Shown: positions 40,794 through 49,505 of the stretch, one piece after another | Numbering within the stretch: position 1 is the stretch's first letter | Layout: each line of letters opens with the position of its first letter | From: Anaerolineae bacterium | Lineage (GTDB): Bacteria > Chloroflexota > Anaerolineae > Aggregatilineales > Phototrophicaceae | Direction: 5' to 3' | Assembly (NCBI GenBank): GCA_022824365.1 | Contig: JAJEAA010000015.1 | Span: 180,737-244,736 of the forward strand | Length of the DNA stretch: 64,000 nt | The notes under the pieces: generated by a model | Database searches by the model: none | Seen by the model: the letters and a program-made list of their open reading frames with translations, nothing else | What the model was told of the DNA's origin: nothing | Translations under genes and position numbers: made by a program

Positions 40794-41852
40794 ATGCTGG
40801 ACATCCTCAGTACGATGAATCGCTGGCTGGCGGAAGAGCGCCCGGTGGCGCTGGCGACCGTGGTCAAGACCTGGGGCTCGGCGCCGCGCCGCGAAGGCTC
40901 AAAGATGGGTGTTTCCCCGCAACGTGATGGGGCTGGCGCGCAAGAGGGGCCTGCGATGATCGGCTCCGTCAGCGGCGGCTGCGTCGAAGGCGCTGTCGTG
41001 GAAGAAGCGCTGGCCGGCATGAAAGATGGCAAAGCCCGCCTGCTGAAATTCGGCGTCGCCGATGACATGGCTTGGGAAGTCGGCTTGACCTGCGGCGGCA
41101 GCATCGAAGTCTTCGTCGAACCCTTGGATTCGCTCTGGTGGGACGCGCTCGCTGAGTTGGCGGAAAACGACAATTTTGGCTTGACCGTCACGATTATGGA
41201 TGGCGCGCTGGTCGGCGAGAAAGTCTTGCTGGACGCGGCCGGCGACGTGCTGTATCGGACCGACTCCCTTGACGAAAACATGCTGGACGAGATGAAGGCG
41301 GCCGCGGCAAAGCGCCACAAGAGCGGCATCGTCACGATGGGCGAGACGCGCGTCATGGTGGATATGCAGGTGGAGCGCCCGCATCTGATTCTCATCGGCG
41401 GCGTGCACGTCTCAATACCACTGCATAGAATGGCGACTCAGATCGGCTTCCGCGTCTCGATTGTCGATCCGCGGGCGGCTTTCGCCTCGCGCGAGCGCTT
41501 TCCCGATGTGGCCAACATCAGCCATAGCTATCCCGACAAAGCCTTGCCGGAGTTGGGTTTGGACCGCAGCGCGTATCTCGCTGTCTTGACGCACGACCCG
41601 AAAATCGATGACAAAGCGCTGATCACGGCGCTGCCGGCCAATATCCCCTATATCGGCGTCTTGAGCAGCGGGCGGACGCATCGGCAACGAGTGGCGCGCC
41701 TGAAAGAAGCGGGCTTGAGCGACGAACTCATCAAGCAAATCCGCACGCCGATCGGCATCGAAATCGGCTCAAGTACGCCGGAAGAAATCGCCGTCAGCAT
41801 CCTGGCGGAGATCGTCGCCGTGCGCAACGGAATACGCGATGAAGTTCGGTGA
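40794..41852 (+). CDS. XdhC-family molybdenum cofactor sulfuration/insertion protein (CoxF-like)
   Basis: 352 aa. The N-terminal XdhC domain has ATVVKTWGSAPRREGSKM and GSVSGGCVEGAVVEEAL; the C-terminal Rossmann domain begins LILIGGVHVSIPLHRMA and ends with TPIGIEIGSSTPEEIAVSIL. XdhC binds Mo cofactor and helps load it, sulfurated, into xanthine dehydrogenase-type enzymes. Two adjacent ATGs (40791, 40794) follow AGGAGG; the second has the better spacing. It overlaps the next gene by 14 bp. Confidence 0.92.
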   Translation: MLDILSTMNRWLAEERPVALATVVKTWGSAPRREGSKMGVSPQRDGAGAQEGPAMIGSVSGGCVEGAVVEEALAGMKDGKARLLKFGVADDMAWEVGLTCGGSIEVFVEPLDSLWWDALAELAENDNFGLTVTIMDGALVGEKVLLDAAGDVLYRTDSLDENMLDEMKAAAAKRHKSGIVTMGETRVMVDMQVERPHLILIGGVHVSIPLHRMATQIGFRVSIVDPRAAFASRERFPDVANISHSYPDKALPELGLDRSAYLAVLTHDPKIDDKALITALPANIPYIGVLSSGRTHRQRVARLKEAGLSDELIKQIRTPIGIEIGSSTPEEIAVSILAEIVAVRNGIRDEVR

Positions 41853-42849
41853 GGTCGGGCTGGACGAGGCGGTCGGCGGCATTTTGGCGCACAAGCTCTA
41901 CAACGACGCCGGCAAACTTGTCTTCAACAAAGGACATTGGCTGAGCGAGGACGATGTCGCTACCCTGCGCGACCTGGGTAAGACGCGCATCACCGTCACC
42001 CAACTCGGCGAAGCGGACCTGCATGAAGACGTTGCCGCGGCGCGTATCGGGGCGGTCGTGGCCGGCGACCATGTCAACATGCGCGCCCCCGGTGTGGGCC
42101 GGGCGAACCTCAGGGCGGCGGAACGCGGCGTGCTGCATGTCAATGTGCCGACGCTGGAACTGATCAACAACATCTACGATGGCATCACCATCGCGACCCT
42201 GCGCGCCTACAGCCTGGTTGACATCCGCGAGATGGTGGCGCTGGTCAAGGTCGTGCCTTTTGGCGTGCCGGCCGCCCGCGTGGTGGATGTCGAGCGTATC
42301 GCCGAAGCGGGCGCCGATGTGCTGCAAGTGCGGCCCCTGCTGGCGAAACGCGTCGCGCTCGTCGTCTCCGGCGTCGAGGCGGCGCGCGATCGCCTGCTGA
42401 AGAGTTTCCACGAGCCGGTGCGGCAGCGGATTGAAGGCTGGGGCAGTTGCCTGCTCGAACCCCGCTACACCGCCCACGACGCCGGCGCGATCGCCGAAGC
42501 GATTCAGTCATTTGCCCAAGCCGATCTCATCCTGGTGGCGAGCATTTCGGCGATTATCGACCGCGAAGACATCGTGCCCTCGGCGTTGCGGCGAGCCGGC
42601 GGCAGCATCACGCTGCATGGCGTGCCGGTCGATCCGGGCACGCTGCTGATGCTGGGCTACCTGGGCGATGTCCCGGTGGTGGGCGCGCCCGGCTGCGTCA
42701 AGTCGCCCAAGACAAATGTCATCGACTGGATTCTGCCGCGCCTGCTCACCGGCGAGCGCTTGACCCGCGCCAACCTGGTTTCGATGGGGCATGGCGGCCT
42801 GCTCAAAGATATCGCCGAGCGGCCGATGCCGCGCAGCCTCACGGACTGA
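41839..42849 (+). CDS. Molybdopterin-binding (MoeA/MoCF-like) protein
   Basis: 336 aa. The N-terminal half is unlike MoeA (LDEAVGGILAHKLYNDAGKL, then NKGHWLSEDDVATLRDL). The C-terminal half has the molybdopterin-binding fold: KRVALVVSGVEAARDRLL, AGAIAEAIQSFAQADLILV, GVPVDPGTLLMLGYLGDVPV and GAPGCVKSPKTNVIDWI. Such proteins sit beside XdhC and MocA genes and are thought to hold the pterin during cofactor modification. Overlaps the XdhC gene by 14 bp. Confidence 0.85.
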   Translation: MKFGEVGLDEAVGGILAHKLYNDAGKLVFNKGHWLSEDDVATLRDLGKTRITVTQLGEADLHEDVAAARIGAVVAGDHVNMRAPGVGRANLRAAERGVLHVNVPTLELINNIYDGITIATLRAYSLVDIREMVALVKVVPFGVPAARVVDVERIAEAGADVLQVRPLLAKRVALVVSGVEAARDRLLKSFHEPVRQRIEGWGSCLLEPRYTAHDAGAIAEAIQSFAQADLILVASISAIIDREDIVPSALRRAGGSITLHGVPVDPGTLLMLGYLGDVPVVGAPGCVKSPKTNVIDWILPRLLTGERLTRANLVSMGHGGLLKDIAERPMPRSLTD

Positions 42850-42853
42850 CATC

Positions 42854-43579
42854 GTGTCCCCTTCTACCCCACCCCCCGAAGCATCAGGGAGGGGGAGCGT
42901 CGCCAATCCCGAGTCAGGGCAAGGGAGCGGGCTTCCCCCCGTTGCTACGGGAGGATTGAGGGGGGTAGGCTATGGCGCGATCATCCTGGCGGCGGGATTG
43001 TCCTCGCGCATGGTGGAGAACAAGGTGCTGCTGCCCTGGCGCGACGGTCAGCCGCTGGTCGCGCATGTGGCGGCCAAGTTCCTGCAAGCTGGGCTGAGCG
43101 CTGTCCTGGTCGTGACGGGCCGCGATGCCGACGATGTGCGCGCTGCCGTCGCCGATCTCGCCGTGACAACCGTCCACAATCCCGACTATGCGACGGGCGA
43201 GATCTTGTCTTCGGTGAAGGCTGGCTTGAGCGCGCTGCCGAGCGATTTGACGGCGACCTTCATTCAGCCGGCCGATATGCCCTTGGTGTCTGTTGATGTG
43301 ATACAGGACTTGCTGGCGCGGCACGAGGCGGGTTGGAATCTGGCGCCGCGTTATCAGGGTCGGCGCGGGCATCCGGTACTGCTGGATCGAGCGACTTGGC
43401 GGGCGATGCTGGATTTGCCGGCGAGGTCAATGCCGCGCGATGCGCTGCGTGGCTCGCGGCTGCGTTTGGTGGATGTCGAGGATGAGGGCGTGCTGCTGGA
43501 TGTGGATACGCGAGCGGGGTATGAGCGTACCTTGGAGCGTACAAATAATGGCAACTGTCACAAACGCGATCTCGAATGA
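42854..43579 (+). CDS. MocA/MobA-like molybdenum cofactor nucleotidyltransferase
   Basis: About 241 aa from a GTG at 42854. The nucleotidyltransferase core starts at YGAIILAAGLSSRMVENKVL (Rossmann NTP site with AAGxSxRM...K), with VVTGRDADDVRAAV, TFIQPADMPLVSVDVI (metal Asp) and GRRGHPVLLD following. It adds CMP or GMP to Mo-molybdopterin for a XDH/CoxL-type enzyme. The first 40 or so residues come from a G/C-rich repeat (42859-42966), so the true start may be later; a TTG at about 42956 follows GGGAGGA but too closely. Last gene of the module. Confidence 0.85.
   Translation: MSPSTPPPEASGRGSVANPESGQGSGLPPVATGGLRGVGYGAIILAAGLSSRMVENKVLLPWRDGQPLVAHVAAKFLQAGLSAVLVVTGRDADDVRAAVADLAVTTVHNPDYATGEILSSVKAGLSALPSDLTATFIQPADMPLVSVDVIQDLLARHEAGWNLAPRYQGRRGHPVLLDRATWRAMLDLPARSMPRDALRGSRLRLVDVEDEGVLLDVDTRAGYERTLERTNNGNCHKRDLE
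42859..42966. repeat. G/C-rich intergenic repeat, copy D1
   Basis: Alternating C and G runs (CCACCCCCCGAAGCATCAGG, then GGGCTTCCCCCC and a G-rich close). Similar in character to D2 and D3. It separates the molybdopterin-binding gene from the MocA core and appears to provide the annotated N-terminus of MocA. Confidence 0.5.
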
Positions 43580-43604
43580 TCGCTAATGGGCTTCTCGGCA
43601 GTTT

Positions 43605-44543
43605 TCAGGAGGCCGCGCTCCACGAAACACTTCGTCCGGCTAGCTGATGTCGACCCTCACCATCCCGCCCCCACTCCAGCCGTCGCCCCAACCCCCGCCA
43701 CAACAGCCCAATCGCCCCTTCGCGGGCGCCGACCGCCACTAGCAGCGCTCCCGCCTCAGCCAGCATCCACGCTCCCGGCCCCGGCTCAATCGCCAGCATC
43801 CCGAAAGCGACCAGGACCAGCGCGCCCGCCAATAGCGGCAGCAGCGACAGCAGCGCGTACAAGAAGATGCCGATCAGCATCGAATCCTGCCGGGACAAAT
43901 CGAAGCTGCTGGCGAAGAGTCCGACAACCAGGCTCAGCACAAGCGTCTGCGTCATGTTGCTGTAGTAGAGCGCCAGCAATAGCGCGACCATCAACAACAG
44001 CCGCGCTTGCTCGAAGCCGAAAGCTTGTCCGCCTGCTATCGCCGCCAGCAGCGCGAAGACGCACAGCCCGCCCAGCAGCGCCAGGCCCGCGCGCATGGAC
44101 AAACGCGTCCCCCAGCGCAACGGGCTGAACCAGTCGCAGCGATGCAAGACGCCCGTCGCGAAAGACCAACTTGCCGCCAGCGACCCCCGCGTCGAGGCGC
44201 AGATAAGGTCGTAGGTATATTGATGCTTCTCGCGGAAGATGCCGCCAATGACCTCAGCCGTCAGTTGAACGCCCGCAGCCCAGACATAGAGCGGCAGCAA
44301 GATCGGCGAGGCCGCCATCAGCATGATCAAGAGGATGGGCACGAGCAACACCAGAACCAGCAGCGCCGGCGAATGGACGACCGCGGCGACCAGCGCAAGA
44401 ACCCCGAGGAGAATCAGAAAACGCGGCAGCTTGCGCCGACCACTTGACGCGCGCGCGGTCCGCTGGAACTGGCTGGCGCGCCGAAATATCGGATCGTCGA
44501 TGGCGGCATCGCTTATGCTTCGCCAAAGTCGAAATGAGATCAT
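43605..44543 (-). CDS. Polytopic membrane protein of unknown function
   Basis: 312 aa from the ATG at 44543, which has GGAG 7 nt upstream; the frame continues to 44606. Six to eight hydrophobic segments are visible, for example LPRFLILLGVLALVAAVVH, VLLVPILLIMLMAASPILLP, AGLALLGGLCVFALLAAIAG and LLALYYSNMTQTLVLSLVVG. A soluble segment with ICASTRGSLAAS lies between them. No transporter signature is recognised. It is convergent with the MocA-like gene and upstream, on the same strand, of nothing obvious. Confidence 0.6.
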   Translation of the reverse strand: MISFRLWRSISDAAIDDPIFRRASQFQRTARASSGRRKLPRFLILLGVLALVAAVVHSPALLVLVLLVPILLIMLMAASPILLPLYVWAAGVQLTAEVIGGIFREKHQYTYDLICASTRGSLAASWSFATGVLHRCDWFSPLRWGTRLSMRAGLALLGGLCVFALLAAIAGGQAFGFEQARLLLMVALLLALYYSNMTQTLVLSLVVGLFASSFDLSRQDSMLIGIFLYALLSLLPLLAGALVLVAFGMLAIEPGPGAWMLAEAGALLVAVGAREGAIGLLWRGLGRRLEWGRDGEGRHQLAGRSVSWSAAS

Positions 44544-44679
44544 GCCAGCGCTCCGCGGCAACTTGACTGATAATGCAATGGTAGCCAATGACAGCGACTT
44601 GTCCAAGCGGACAATTGTTGCCGGTCATCCCGGTCGCGTCAGGGACGAGAAGATCGATGCTTCGGGGGGCTGATGGATA

Positions 44680-45534
44680 TTAACCGCGGATCGCCCCTTG
44701 CGTGAGGCCCGCAATGATCTGCCGCTGCATCAGCACGAAGACGATAAGGATGGGCAAGGTGCTGAGGAAGGAAGCAGCCATGATGGCGCCGATCTCGACA
44801 TCATAGGGTCCGTCCATGGTGGCGATGCCGATCGACAGCAGATACTTTGTGTCATCATGCAGGACGATGAGGGGCCAGAGAAAATCGTTCCAGGTATTGA
44901 CGAAGGTCAAAATCGCCACGACGCCGAGCGCCGGACGGACGAGCGGGATGATGATGCGGTGGAAGATGCCGAATTCCGAAGCGCCATCTATTCGCGCGGC
45001 ATCCATAAGTTCATCCGGCACCGACTCAATATATTGCCGCATCAGGAAGATATTAAAGGCGCCAACGATGCCGGGCACAATGACCGCCCAATAGGTATCG
45101 ACCCAGCCAAAATCGCGCATCATCAAAAAGAGCGGGACAAGCAACACTTGAAAGGGCAGCGTCAAGGTCGCCAGCACCAGAAAGAAAAAGAAACGCTTGA
45201 AGCGAAAACTGTATTTGGCGAAGGCGGCGCCGGCCAATGCCGCGAAATAAACGCCGAGCACGGTGCGAAGGCCCGCCGTGAAAATAGTATTGCCGTACCA
45301 AATGACAAAATTTGTATCGCCGAAGAGCTTAACATAATTGTGCCCGTGCCATTCACGCGGCATGATGGTCACCGGCAACGAGTAGAGTTCGCCCTGCTGG
45401 CGGAAACTGGCGGTGATCATATAGATGAAAGGGATCGCGGTCAGCAATACGCCAACGAGCACGACCGAATTCATAAACATCAAGTTGACCCGGCCCGGTC
45501 CCATCGTATTCGCGCGCTTGGTCTTGAGTTGCAT
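44680..45534 (-). CDS. Carbohydrate ABC transporter permease (MalG-type), system 1
   Basis: 284 aa from an ATG at 45534; an ATG at 45555 is also possible. Six membrane helices and the EAA loop DAARIDGASEFGIFHRIIIP, the hallmark of CUT1 permeases, near residue 190. It forms the inner-membrane channel with the MalF-type permease encoded just upstream; the two overlap or abut. The C-terminus GLTQGAIRG is typical. No ATPase gene is in the operon, so a shared MsmX-like ATPase is likely. Confidence 0.92.
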   Translation of the reverse strand: MQLKTKRANTMGPGRVNLMFMNSVVLVGVLLTAIPFIYMITASFRQQGELYSLPVTIMPREWHGHNYVKLFGDTNFVIWYGNTIFTAGLRTVLGVYFAALAGAAFAKYSFRFKRFFFFLVLATLTLPFQVLLVPLFLMMRDFGWVDTYWAVIVPGIVGAFNIFLMRQYIESVPDELMDAARIDGASEFGIFHRIIIPLVRPALGVVAILTFVNTWNDFLWPLIVLHDDTKYLLSIGIATMDGPYDVEIGAIMAASFLSTLPILIVFVLMQRQIIAGLTQGAIRG

Positions 45535-45542
45535 GGCGCGCC

Positions 45543-46505
45543 TCACACCCGCCACAGGCGAAACAGAAAGAGCTGCAAGCCGGTGATGAGCAGGATGATA
45601 ACAGTCAACAGATAGCCGATGGCGGACGCGTAGCCCATGCGGAAGTTCTCGAAGCCCATGAAGAAGAGATACATCACCGGGAACAAACCGGCATCGCCCG
45701 GTCCCGAGCCGCTGTCGAAGAGCAAGTAGGGCTGGCTGAACAAGCTGAATGAGCCGATCAAACCGGTGATGACGACGAAGACAAATACGGGACGCAAGAA
45801 GGGAATCGTGATATGCCAGAAGACGCGTATCGTGTTCGCGCCGTCGATGCGCGCCGCTTCTTTTAGGTCATCGGGCACATTCTGCAAGCCCGCCAGGAAG
45901 AAAAGCGAATTGTAGCCGCACCAGGTCCACAAGCCGAGGATGATCAGAGCCGGCATGACAAAGGTCTTGTTCGTCAACCAGCCGACGCCTTCCAGCCCGA
46001 GCGTGCTTAAGGCCGCGTTGAGCAAGCCGTATCGGTCCTGGAAGATCAGCGTGAAAATCCAGCCGACGACAATGGCCGACGTGATATAGGGCGCGAAGAA
46101 GGCTAATCGCGCCAGGACCTTGAAGCGGATATGGGGCGCGTTCATCAGCAGCGCCATGCCCAGCGCGATCGGCATTTGAATCAGAACGGTGCCGAAGGCA
46201 AATTCCGCGCCATTGATGATGGCGGTGCGGAAACGCTTGTCCTTGGTCAGCAGGCGCTCATAATTGTCCAGCCCCTTGTATTCCAGGACGACGCCGCCGC
46301 CTTCTGAAGCGTCAATGAAACCGCGCACGCGCTGAAAGCTGAGGAAGAAAGCCGCTCCCGCCGGGTAGACGGTGAATATGAGAAAAGTCAGCAAGAAGGG
46401 CGCAAGGAAAATATAGGGGATGACTTTGCGCTGGTTGCGCGACCACCAGTCCCCGATTGATAAAGACTGCGGTTTGTCGCCAGCGGTCAATGTGTGAGCG
46501 GACAA
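45543..46505 (-). CDS. Carbohydrate ABC transporter permease (MalF-type), system 1
   Basis: 320 aa from a TTG at 46505, chosen because AAGGAG lies 8 nt upstream and the length then matches the family. A longer frame to 46826 would overlap the binding-protein gene and run through a G/C-rich repeat. Six membrane helices (first IFLAPFLLTFLIFTVYPAGA) and the EAA loop EAARIDGANTIRVFWHITIP are clear. It pairs with the MalG-type permease to import a sugar. Second gene of the operon. Confidence 0.88.
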   Translation of the reverse strand: MSAHTLTAGDKPQSLSIGDWWSRNQRKVIPYIFLAPFLLTFLIFTVYPAGAAFFLSFQRVRGFIDASEGGGVVLEYKGLDNYERLLTKDKRFRTAIINGAEFAFGTVLIQMPIALGMALLMNAPHIRFKVLARLAFFAPYITSAIVVGWIFTLIFQDRYGLLNAALSTLGLEGVGWLTNKTFVMPALIILGLWTWCGYNSLFFLAGLQNVPDDLKEAARIDGANTIRVFWHITIPFLRPVFVFVVITGLIGSFSLFSQPYLLFDSGSGPGDAGLFPVMYLFFMGFENFRMGYASAIGYLLTVIILLITGLQLFLFRLWRV

Positions 46506-46521
46506 GCGGAGATCTCCTTGC

Positions 46522-46627
46522 TTGCCCCCACCCCAACCCCTCCCCGAGAGGGAGAGGCTTGTCGATTCATTTGCGGCCAGAATGCGCTCCTTCCCCCACA
46601 AGGAGAGAAGGAGCCGGGGGATGGGTG
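46522..46627. repeat. Double-hairpin intercistronic element D2
   Basis: Between the binding-protein gene (stop at 46639) and the first permease gene. GCTCCTTC (46586-46593) pairs with GAAGGAGC (46607-46614), and CCCCTCCC pairs with GGGAGAGG around 46538-46557 with one mismatch. Element D3 has the same plan at the same position in the second ABC operon. Confidence 0.65.
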
Positions 46628-46638
46628 GTCGAATTAAC

Positions 46639-47934
46639 CTACTTGTTGAACTCGAATTCGTCGATCGCTTCGTCAATCGCCGTCTGCGGATCAGCGCCAT
46701 CCAGCATGACCTGCTGCACAACCAGCCGGTTGACCGCATCGACAAATAGCGTCCAGTAAGGATCGACATTGACTTCCGCCATGGCCGAGGCCGCTTCCGC
46801 GATAAATTCGCCAGGCTTCTGGCCACTGAAGTAGTCGTCCGTCCGCAGCAATTCCTCGCGATCCCAAACCGGGATATAAGATGGGAAGAGGTTCATGCGG
46901 CGGAAAGCCAGCAGCGAACCCTCAGCCGTCAAATTGCAGATGCGGATGAACTCCCAGGCTTCTTCCTTGTTCTCCGAAGCGGCGGTGATGCCCATACCCG
47001 TGCCGCCGCGCGGAACAGTCAGGTAGCTGTTCTCATCCCAGATCGGCAGGTAGCGCATCTTCCACAAGCCTTCCAGCTCGGGCGCGTTCTGCTTCATGAA
47101 GCCCTGATACCAGGGCGCGCCCCAGACAGTGATGAAAGCGCCTTCGTTCATCAGCGCATAATGCGCGTCGCCCGTGCCGCGATCGACGTAGACGCCACTG
47201 TCAAGCTGCTCCTTCTGCCAGGTGAGAATCTCCACCGCCAGGTCGGAGTTCAGTTGCACGTTGCCATCGGCGTCAAAGAATTCGCCGCCGGCTTGATGGA
47301 ATTGAACGTAGAAATCCGCCCAGCTTTGCGTGGCGATGGCGAAGAGACCATGGCCCGCGCCCATCGTCCCGTCGCCGAGCATGTTGACGAATTCCTCCCA
47401 GGTGCCCGGCGCGTCAATATCCAAGCCCAGTTCGTCGAAGATATCGTGGCGGTAATAGAGCAATACCGGGTTGACCTCGTTGCCAATGCCGTAGATATTG
47501 CCGCGTACCGTCCAGGGCTTGGTCGCGGAGGGGATGGAGAGGTCTGCCAGTTGATCGCCGATATGGTCATTCAGCGGAGCGAAAGGTTCGCTGCCGGCTT
47601 CGCGCACGAACTGCCCCATGGCCGAAATCTCGATGTCCACCATATCGGGGATGCCGGCGCCGGCGACGAAGGCCGCTTGCAGCTTGGGCCAGAGATCAGC
47701 ATAAGGCGTCAGCGACAACTCAACATTGACATTGGGGTGCGCATCCGACCAAATCTCCTCGGTCAGATTCTGCATCCATTCGTCACGGTTGTTGGCGAAG
47801 CCCCAGAGATCGATACTGACCTCATCGTCTTGCGCCCCCACCATGCCGACCGGCAGCGCGGCAACACCGGTAGCCGCCACCGCGGTTGACGCCGCTTTAA
47901 GAAAATCACGGCGCGAAAGTTTCTTTTCAGACAT
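46639..47934 (-). CDS. Carbohydrate ABC transporter substrate-binding protein, system 1 (Tat-exported)
   Basis: 431 aa. The N-terminus KKLSRRDFLKAASTAVAAT is a twin-arginine signal. The mature part is a family 1 solute-binding fold: NVELSLTPYADLWPKLQAAF, then GIPDMVDIEISAMGQFV, VNPVLLYYRHDIFDELG and MNEGAFITVWGAPWYQGFM. It captures a sugar or oligosaccharide outside the membrane for the two permeases. AAAGGAG lies 7 nt before the ATG. First gene of the operon; promoter at 48080-48108. Confidence 0.92.
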   Translation of the reverse strand: MSEKKLSRRDFLKAASTAVAATGVAALPVGMVGAQDDEVSIDLWGFANNRDEWMQNLTEEIWSDAHPNVNVELSLTPYADLWPKLQAAFVAGAGIPDMVDIEISAMGQFVREAGSEPFAPLNDHIGDQLADLSIPSATKPWTVRGNIYGIGNEVNPVLLYYRHDIFDELGLDIDAPGTWEEFVNMLGDGTMGAGHGLFAIATQSWADFYVQFHQAGGEFFDADGNVQLNSDLAVEILTWQKEQLDSGVYVDRGTGDAHYALMNEGAFITVWGAPWYQGFMKQNAPELEGLWKMRYLPIWDENSYLTVPRGGTGMGITAASENKEEAWEFIRICNLTAEGSLLAFRRMNLFPSYIPVWDREELLRTDDYFSGQKPGEFIAEAASAMAEVNVDPYWTLFVDAVNRLVVQQVMLDGADPQTAIDEAIDEFEFNK

Positions 47935-48079
47935 GTCTGTCTCCTTTTCTTGCGCAAAAAATCGGCAAAGTTCCGCAATTGCTTCTCATGATTATGTCGT
48001 ATGGCGCCTCCGGAAAACCATTCGCTTGTCTTGGCAAAGAACTATTATCGATATTTTGCAATAATAAATCACGCATTCA

Positions 48080-48108
48080 ATAATATACGCTCGCAGACCA
48101 ATTTGCAA
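48080..48108 (-). promoter_or_regulatory. Promoter of sugar ABC operon 1
   Basis: On the minus strand TTGCAA (48103-48108), a 17-bp spacer and TATTAT (48080-48085). The predicted 5' leader of the binding-protein mRNA is about 140 nt. Confidence 0.5.
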
Positions 48109-48123
48109 CGAAATCACGCAAAC

Positions 48124-48648
48124 ATGACAACCGCCGAAATCATCACCCTCCCGCCCGAGCGCTGGCCCGAAGCCAAATATCTGCGTCTCGAAGCCCTGCG
48201 CGAAGAGCCGACCGCCTTCGCCTCCAGCTACGAAGACGAGCGGGCCTTCTCCGATGATATATGGCTGGCGCGCTTGAAGTCGGCTTATGAGCGCGACAAG
48301 AACATGACCTTCTACGCCCAGCTTGAAGGCGCGCTGGTCGGCATGGCGGGGGCGGGCTGGTCAGCGAAAATCAAGCTGCGCCATGTGGCCGAAGTCTATG
48401 GCGTATACGTATCGCCGCCGATGCGCGGACGCGGAATCGCTGCGCTGCTCATTCGCCGATTGCTCGAAGAACTTCAATCACTGGCGCAGATCGAGAAAGC
48501 AAGCCTGACCGTCAACAGCGAGTCGATTGCGGCGGTGGCGCTATACGAGAAACTAGGCTTTGAGATCGTCGGCGCGGCGAAACGCGAACTGAAGGTCGCC
48601 GGGCAATATTACCACCTGCACTATATGGAGCATCATTTCGAGTCTTAG
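48124..48648 (+). CDS. GNAT-family N-acetyltransferase
   Basis: 174 aa from the ATG at 48124; the frame is open further upstream, but the conserved part starts here. N-terminal GNAT strand ITLPPERWPEAKYLRLEALR, the acetyl-CoA loop VYVSPPMRGRGIAALLIRRL (Q/RxxGxG/A type) near residue 100, and the C-terminal VALYEKLGFEIVG. It acetylates an unknown amine. It lies between two sugar ABC operons, divergent from the first and convergent with the second (4 bp apart). Confidence 0.9.
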   Translation: MTTAEIITLPPERWPEAKYLRLEALREEPTAFASSYEDERAFSDDIWLARLKSAYERDKNMTFYAQLEGALVGMAGAGWSAKIKLRHVAEVYGVYVSPPMRGRGIAALLIRRLLEELQSLAQIEKASLTVNSESIAAVALYEKLGFEIVGAAKRELKVAGQYYHLHYMEHHFES

Positions 48649-48652
48649 TCGG

Positions 48653-49495
48653 CTAAGCTTTAACCGCGCCGCTGGTCAAGCCGCTGATAAATTGCCGCAT
48701 CGCCACGGCGAAGACGCAGAGCAGCGGGATCGAGGAGATGACGTAGCCGGCGAAGAGCGTGCCCCAGTCCGTCTCGAAATCCGACGAGAATTGCATCAGC
48801 CCCATCGCCAGCGGCATCTTGTCCTTGTCGGTGATCGTGACCAGGGGCCAGATCAAATCGTTCCAAGTGCCGATGAGCGTCGTCATGGCTACAGTGGCGA
48901 TCATGGGGCGGGCGAGCGGGACCGATACATAGATGAAGACCTGCCATTCGGCCGCGCCATCGACATAGGCGGCGTCGAACAACTCTTGCGGCAAGGACTC
49001 GAAATAACTGCGCATCAGCCAGGTCGATAGCACCAAGCCGCCGCTGACCCAGACCGAAATCAGCGCGAAGGGAGTATTGACCAGGCCCAGGTCGCGCACC
49101 AGCACAAAGCGCGGCGCCAGCGTCAAGACGCCTGGCACCATAATCAGCGTGATGAAACCGAGGAAGATCACCGTCTTGAAGGGAAAGCGGAAACGGGCGA
49201 AGACATAACCGGCCACCGAGGCGATGACGGCGATGAGGCAGATAGTCGAGCCGGAGTAGAGCACGCTGTTGTCGATGTAGCGCCAGATGATCCGGAAGGC
49301 GGAGGAATAGTTGCCCGTGTGCAGAGGCAGCTCGGGCAGCCAGAAGTTGTGGTAGAACTGCGTGTTGCTCTTGAACGAGGTGATAACAACCAGCGCCAGC
49401 GGGAAAAAGGTCACGATGCCAAAGGCGATAAGCGCCAGTTGAAAAGGGAGATCGCGATTGCCAAAGCGCAGGCTCTTACGATTGAGCGTGGCCAT
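48653..49495 (-). CDS. Carbohydrate ABC transporter permease (MalG-type), system 2
   Basis: 280 aa. Six membrane helices starting FQLALIAFGIVTFFPLALVV, and the EAA loop DAAYVDGAAEWQVFIYVSVP near residue 178. Paired with the permease encoded 10 bp upstream in the same operon. The closing GLTSGAVKA is usual for the family. No ATPase gene nearby, as in system 1. Confidence 0.92.
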   Translation of the reverse strand: MATLNRKSLRFGNRDLPFQLALIAFGIVTFFPLALVVITSFKSNTQFYHNFWLPELPLHTGNYSSAFRIIWRYIDNSVLYSGSTICLIAVIASVAGYVFARFRFPFKTVIFLGFITLIMVPGVLTLAPRFVLVRDLGLVNTPFALISVWVSGGLVLSTWLMRSYFESLPQELFDAAYVDGAAEWQVFIYVSVPLARPMIATVAMTTLIGTWNDLIWPLVTITDKDKMPLAMGLMQFSSDFETDWGTLFAGYVISSIPLLCVFAVAMRQFISGLTSGAVKA

Positions 49496-49505
49496 TTGTC
49501 CGTCC

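Noticed and set aside
46506..46826. N-terminal extension of the MalF-type permease
   Set aside because: The extension would overlap the binding-protein gene in another frame and pass through a G/C repeat; the TTG at 46505 with AAGGAG gives the normal family length.
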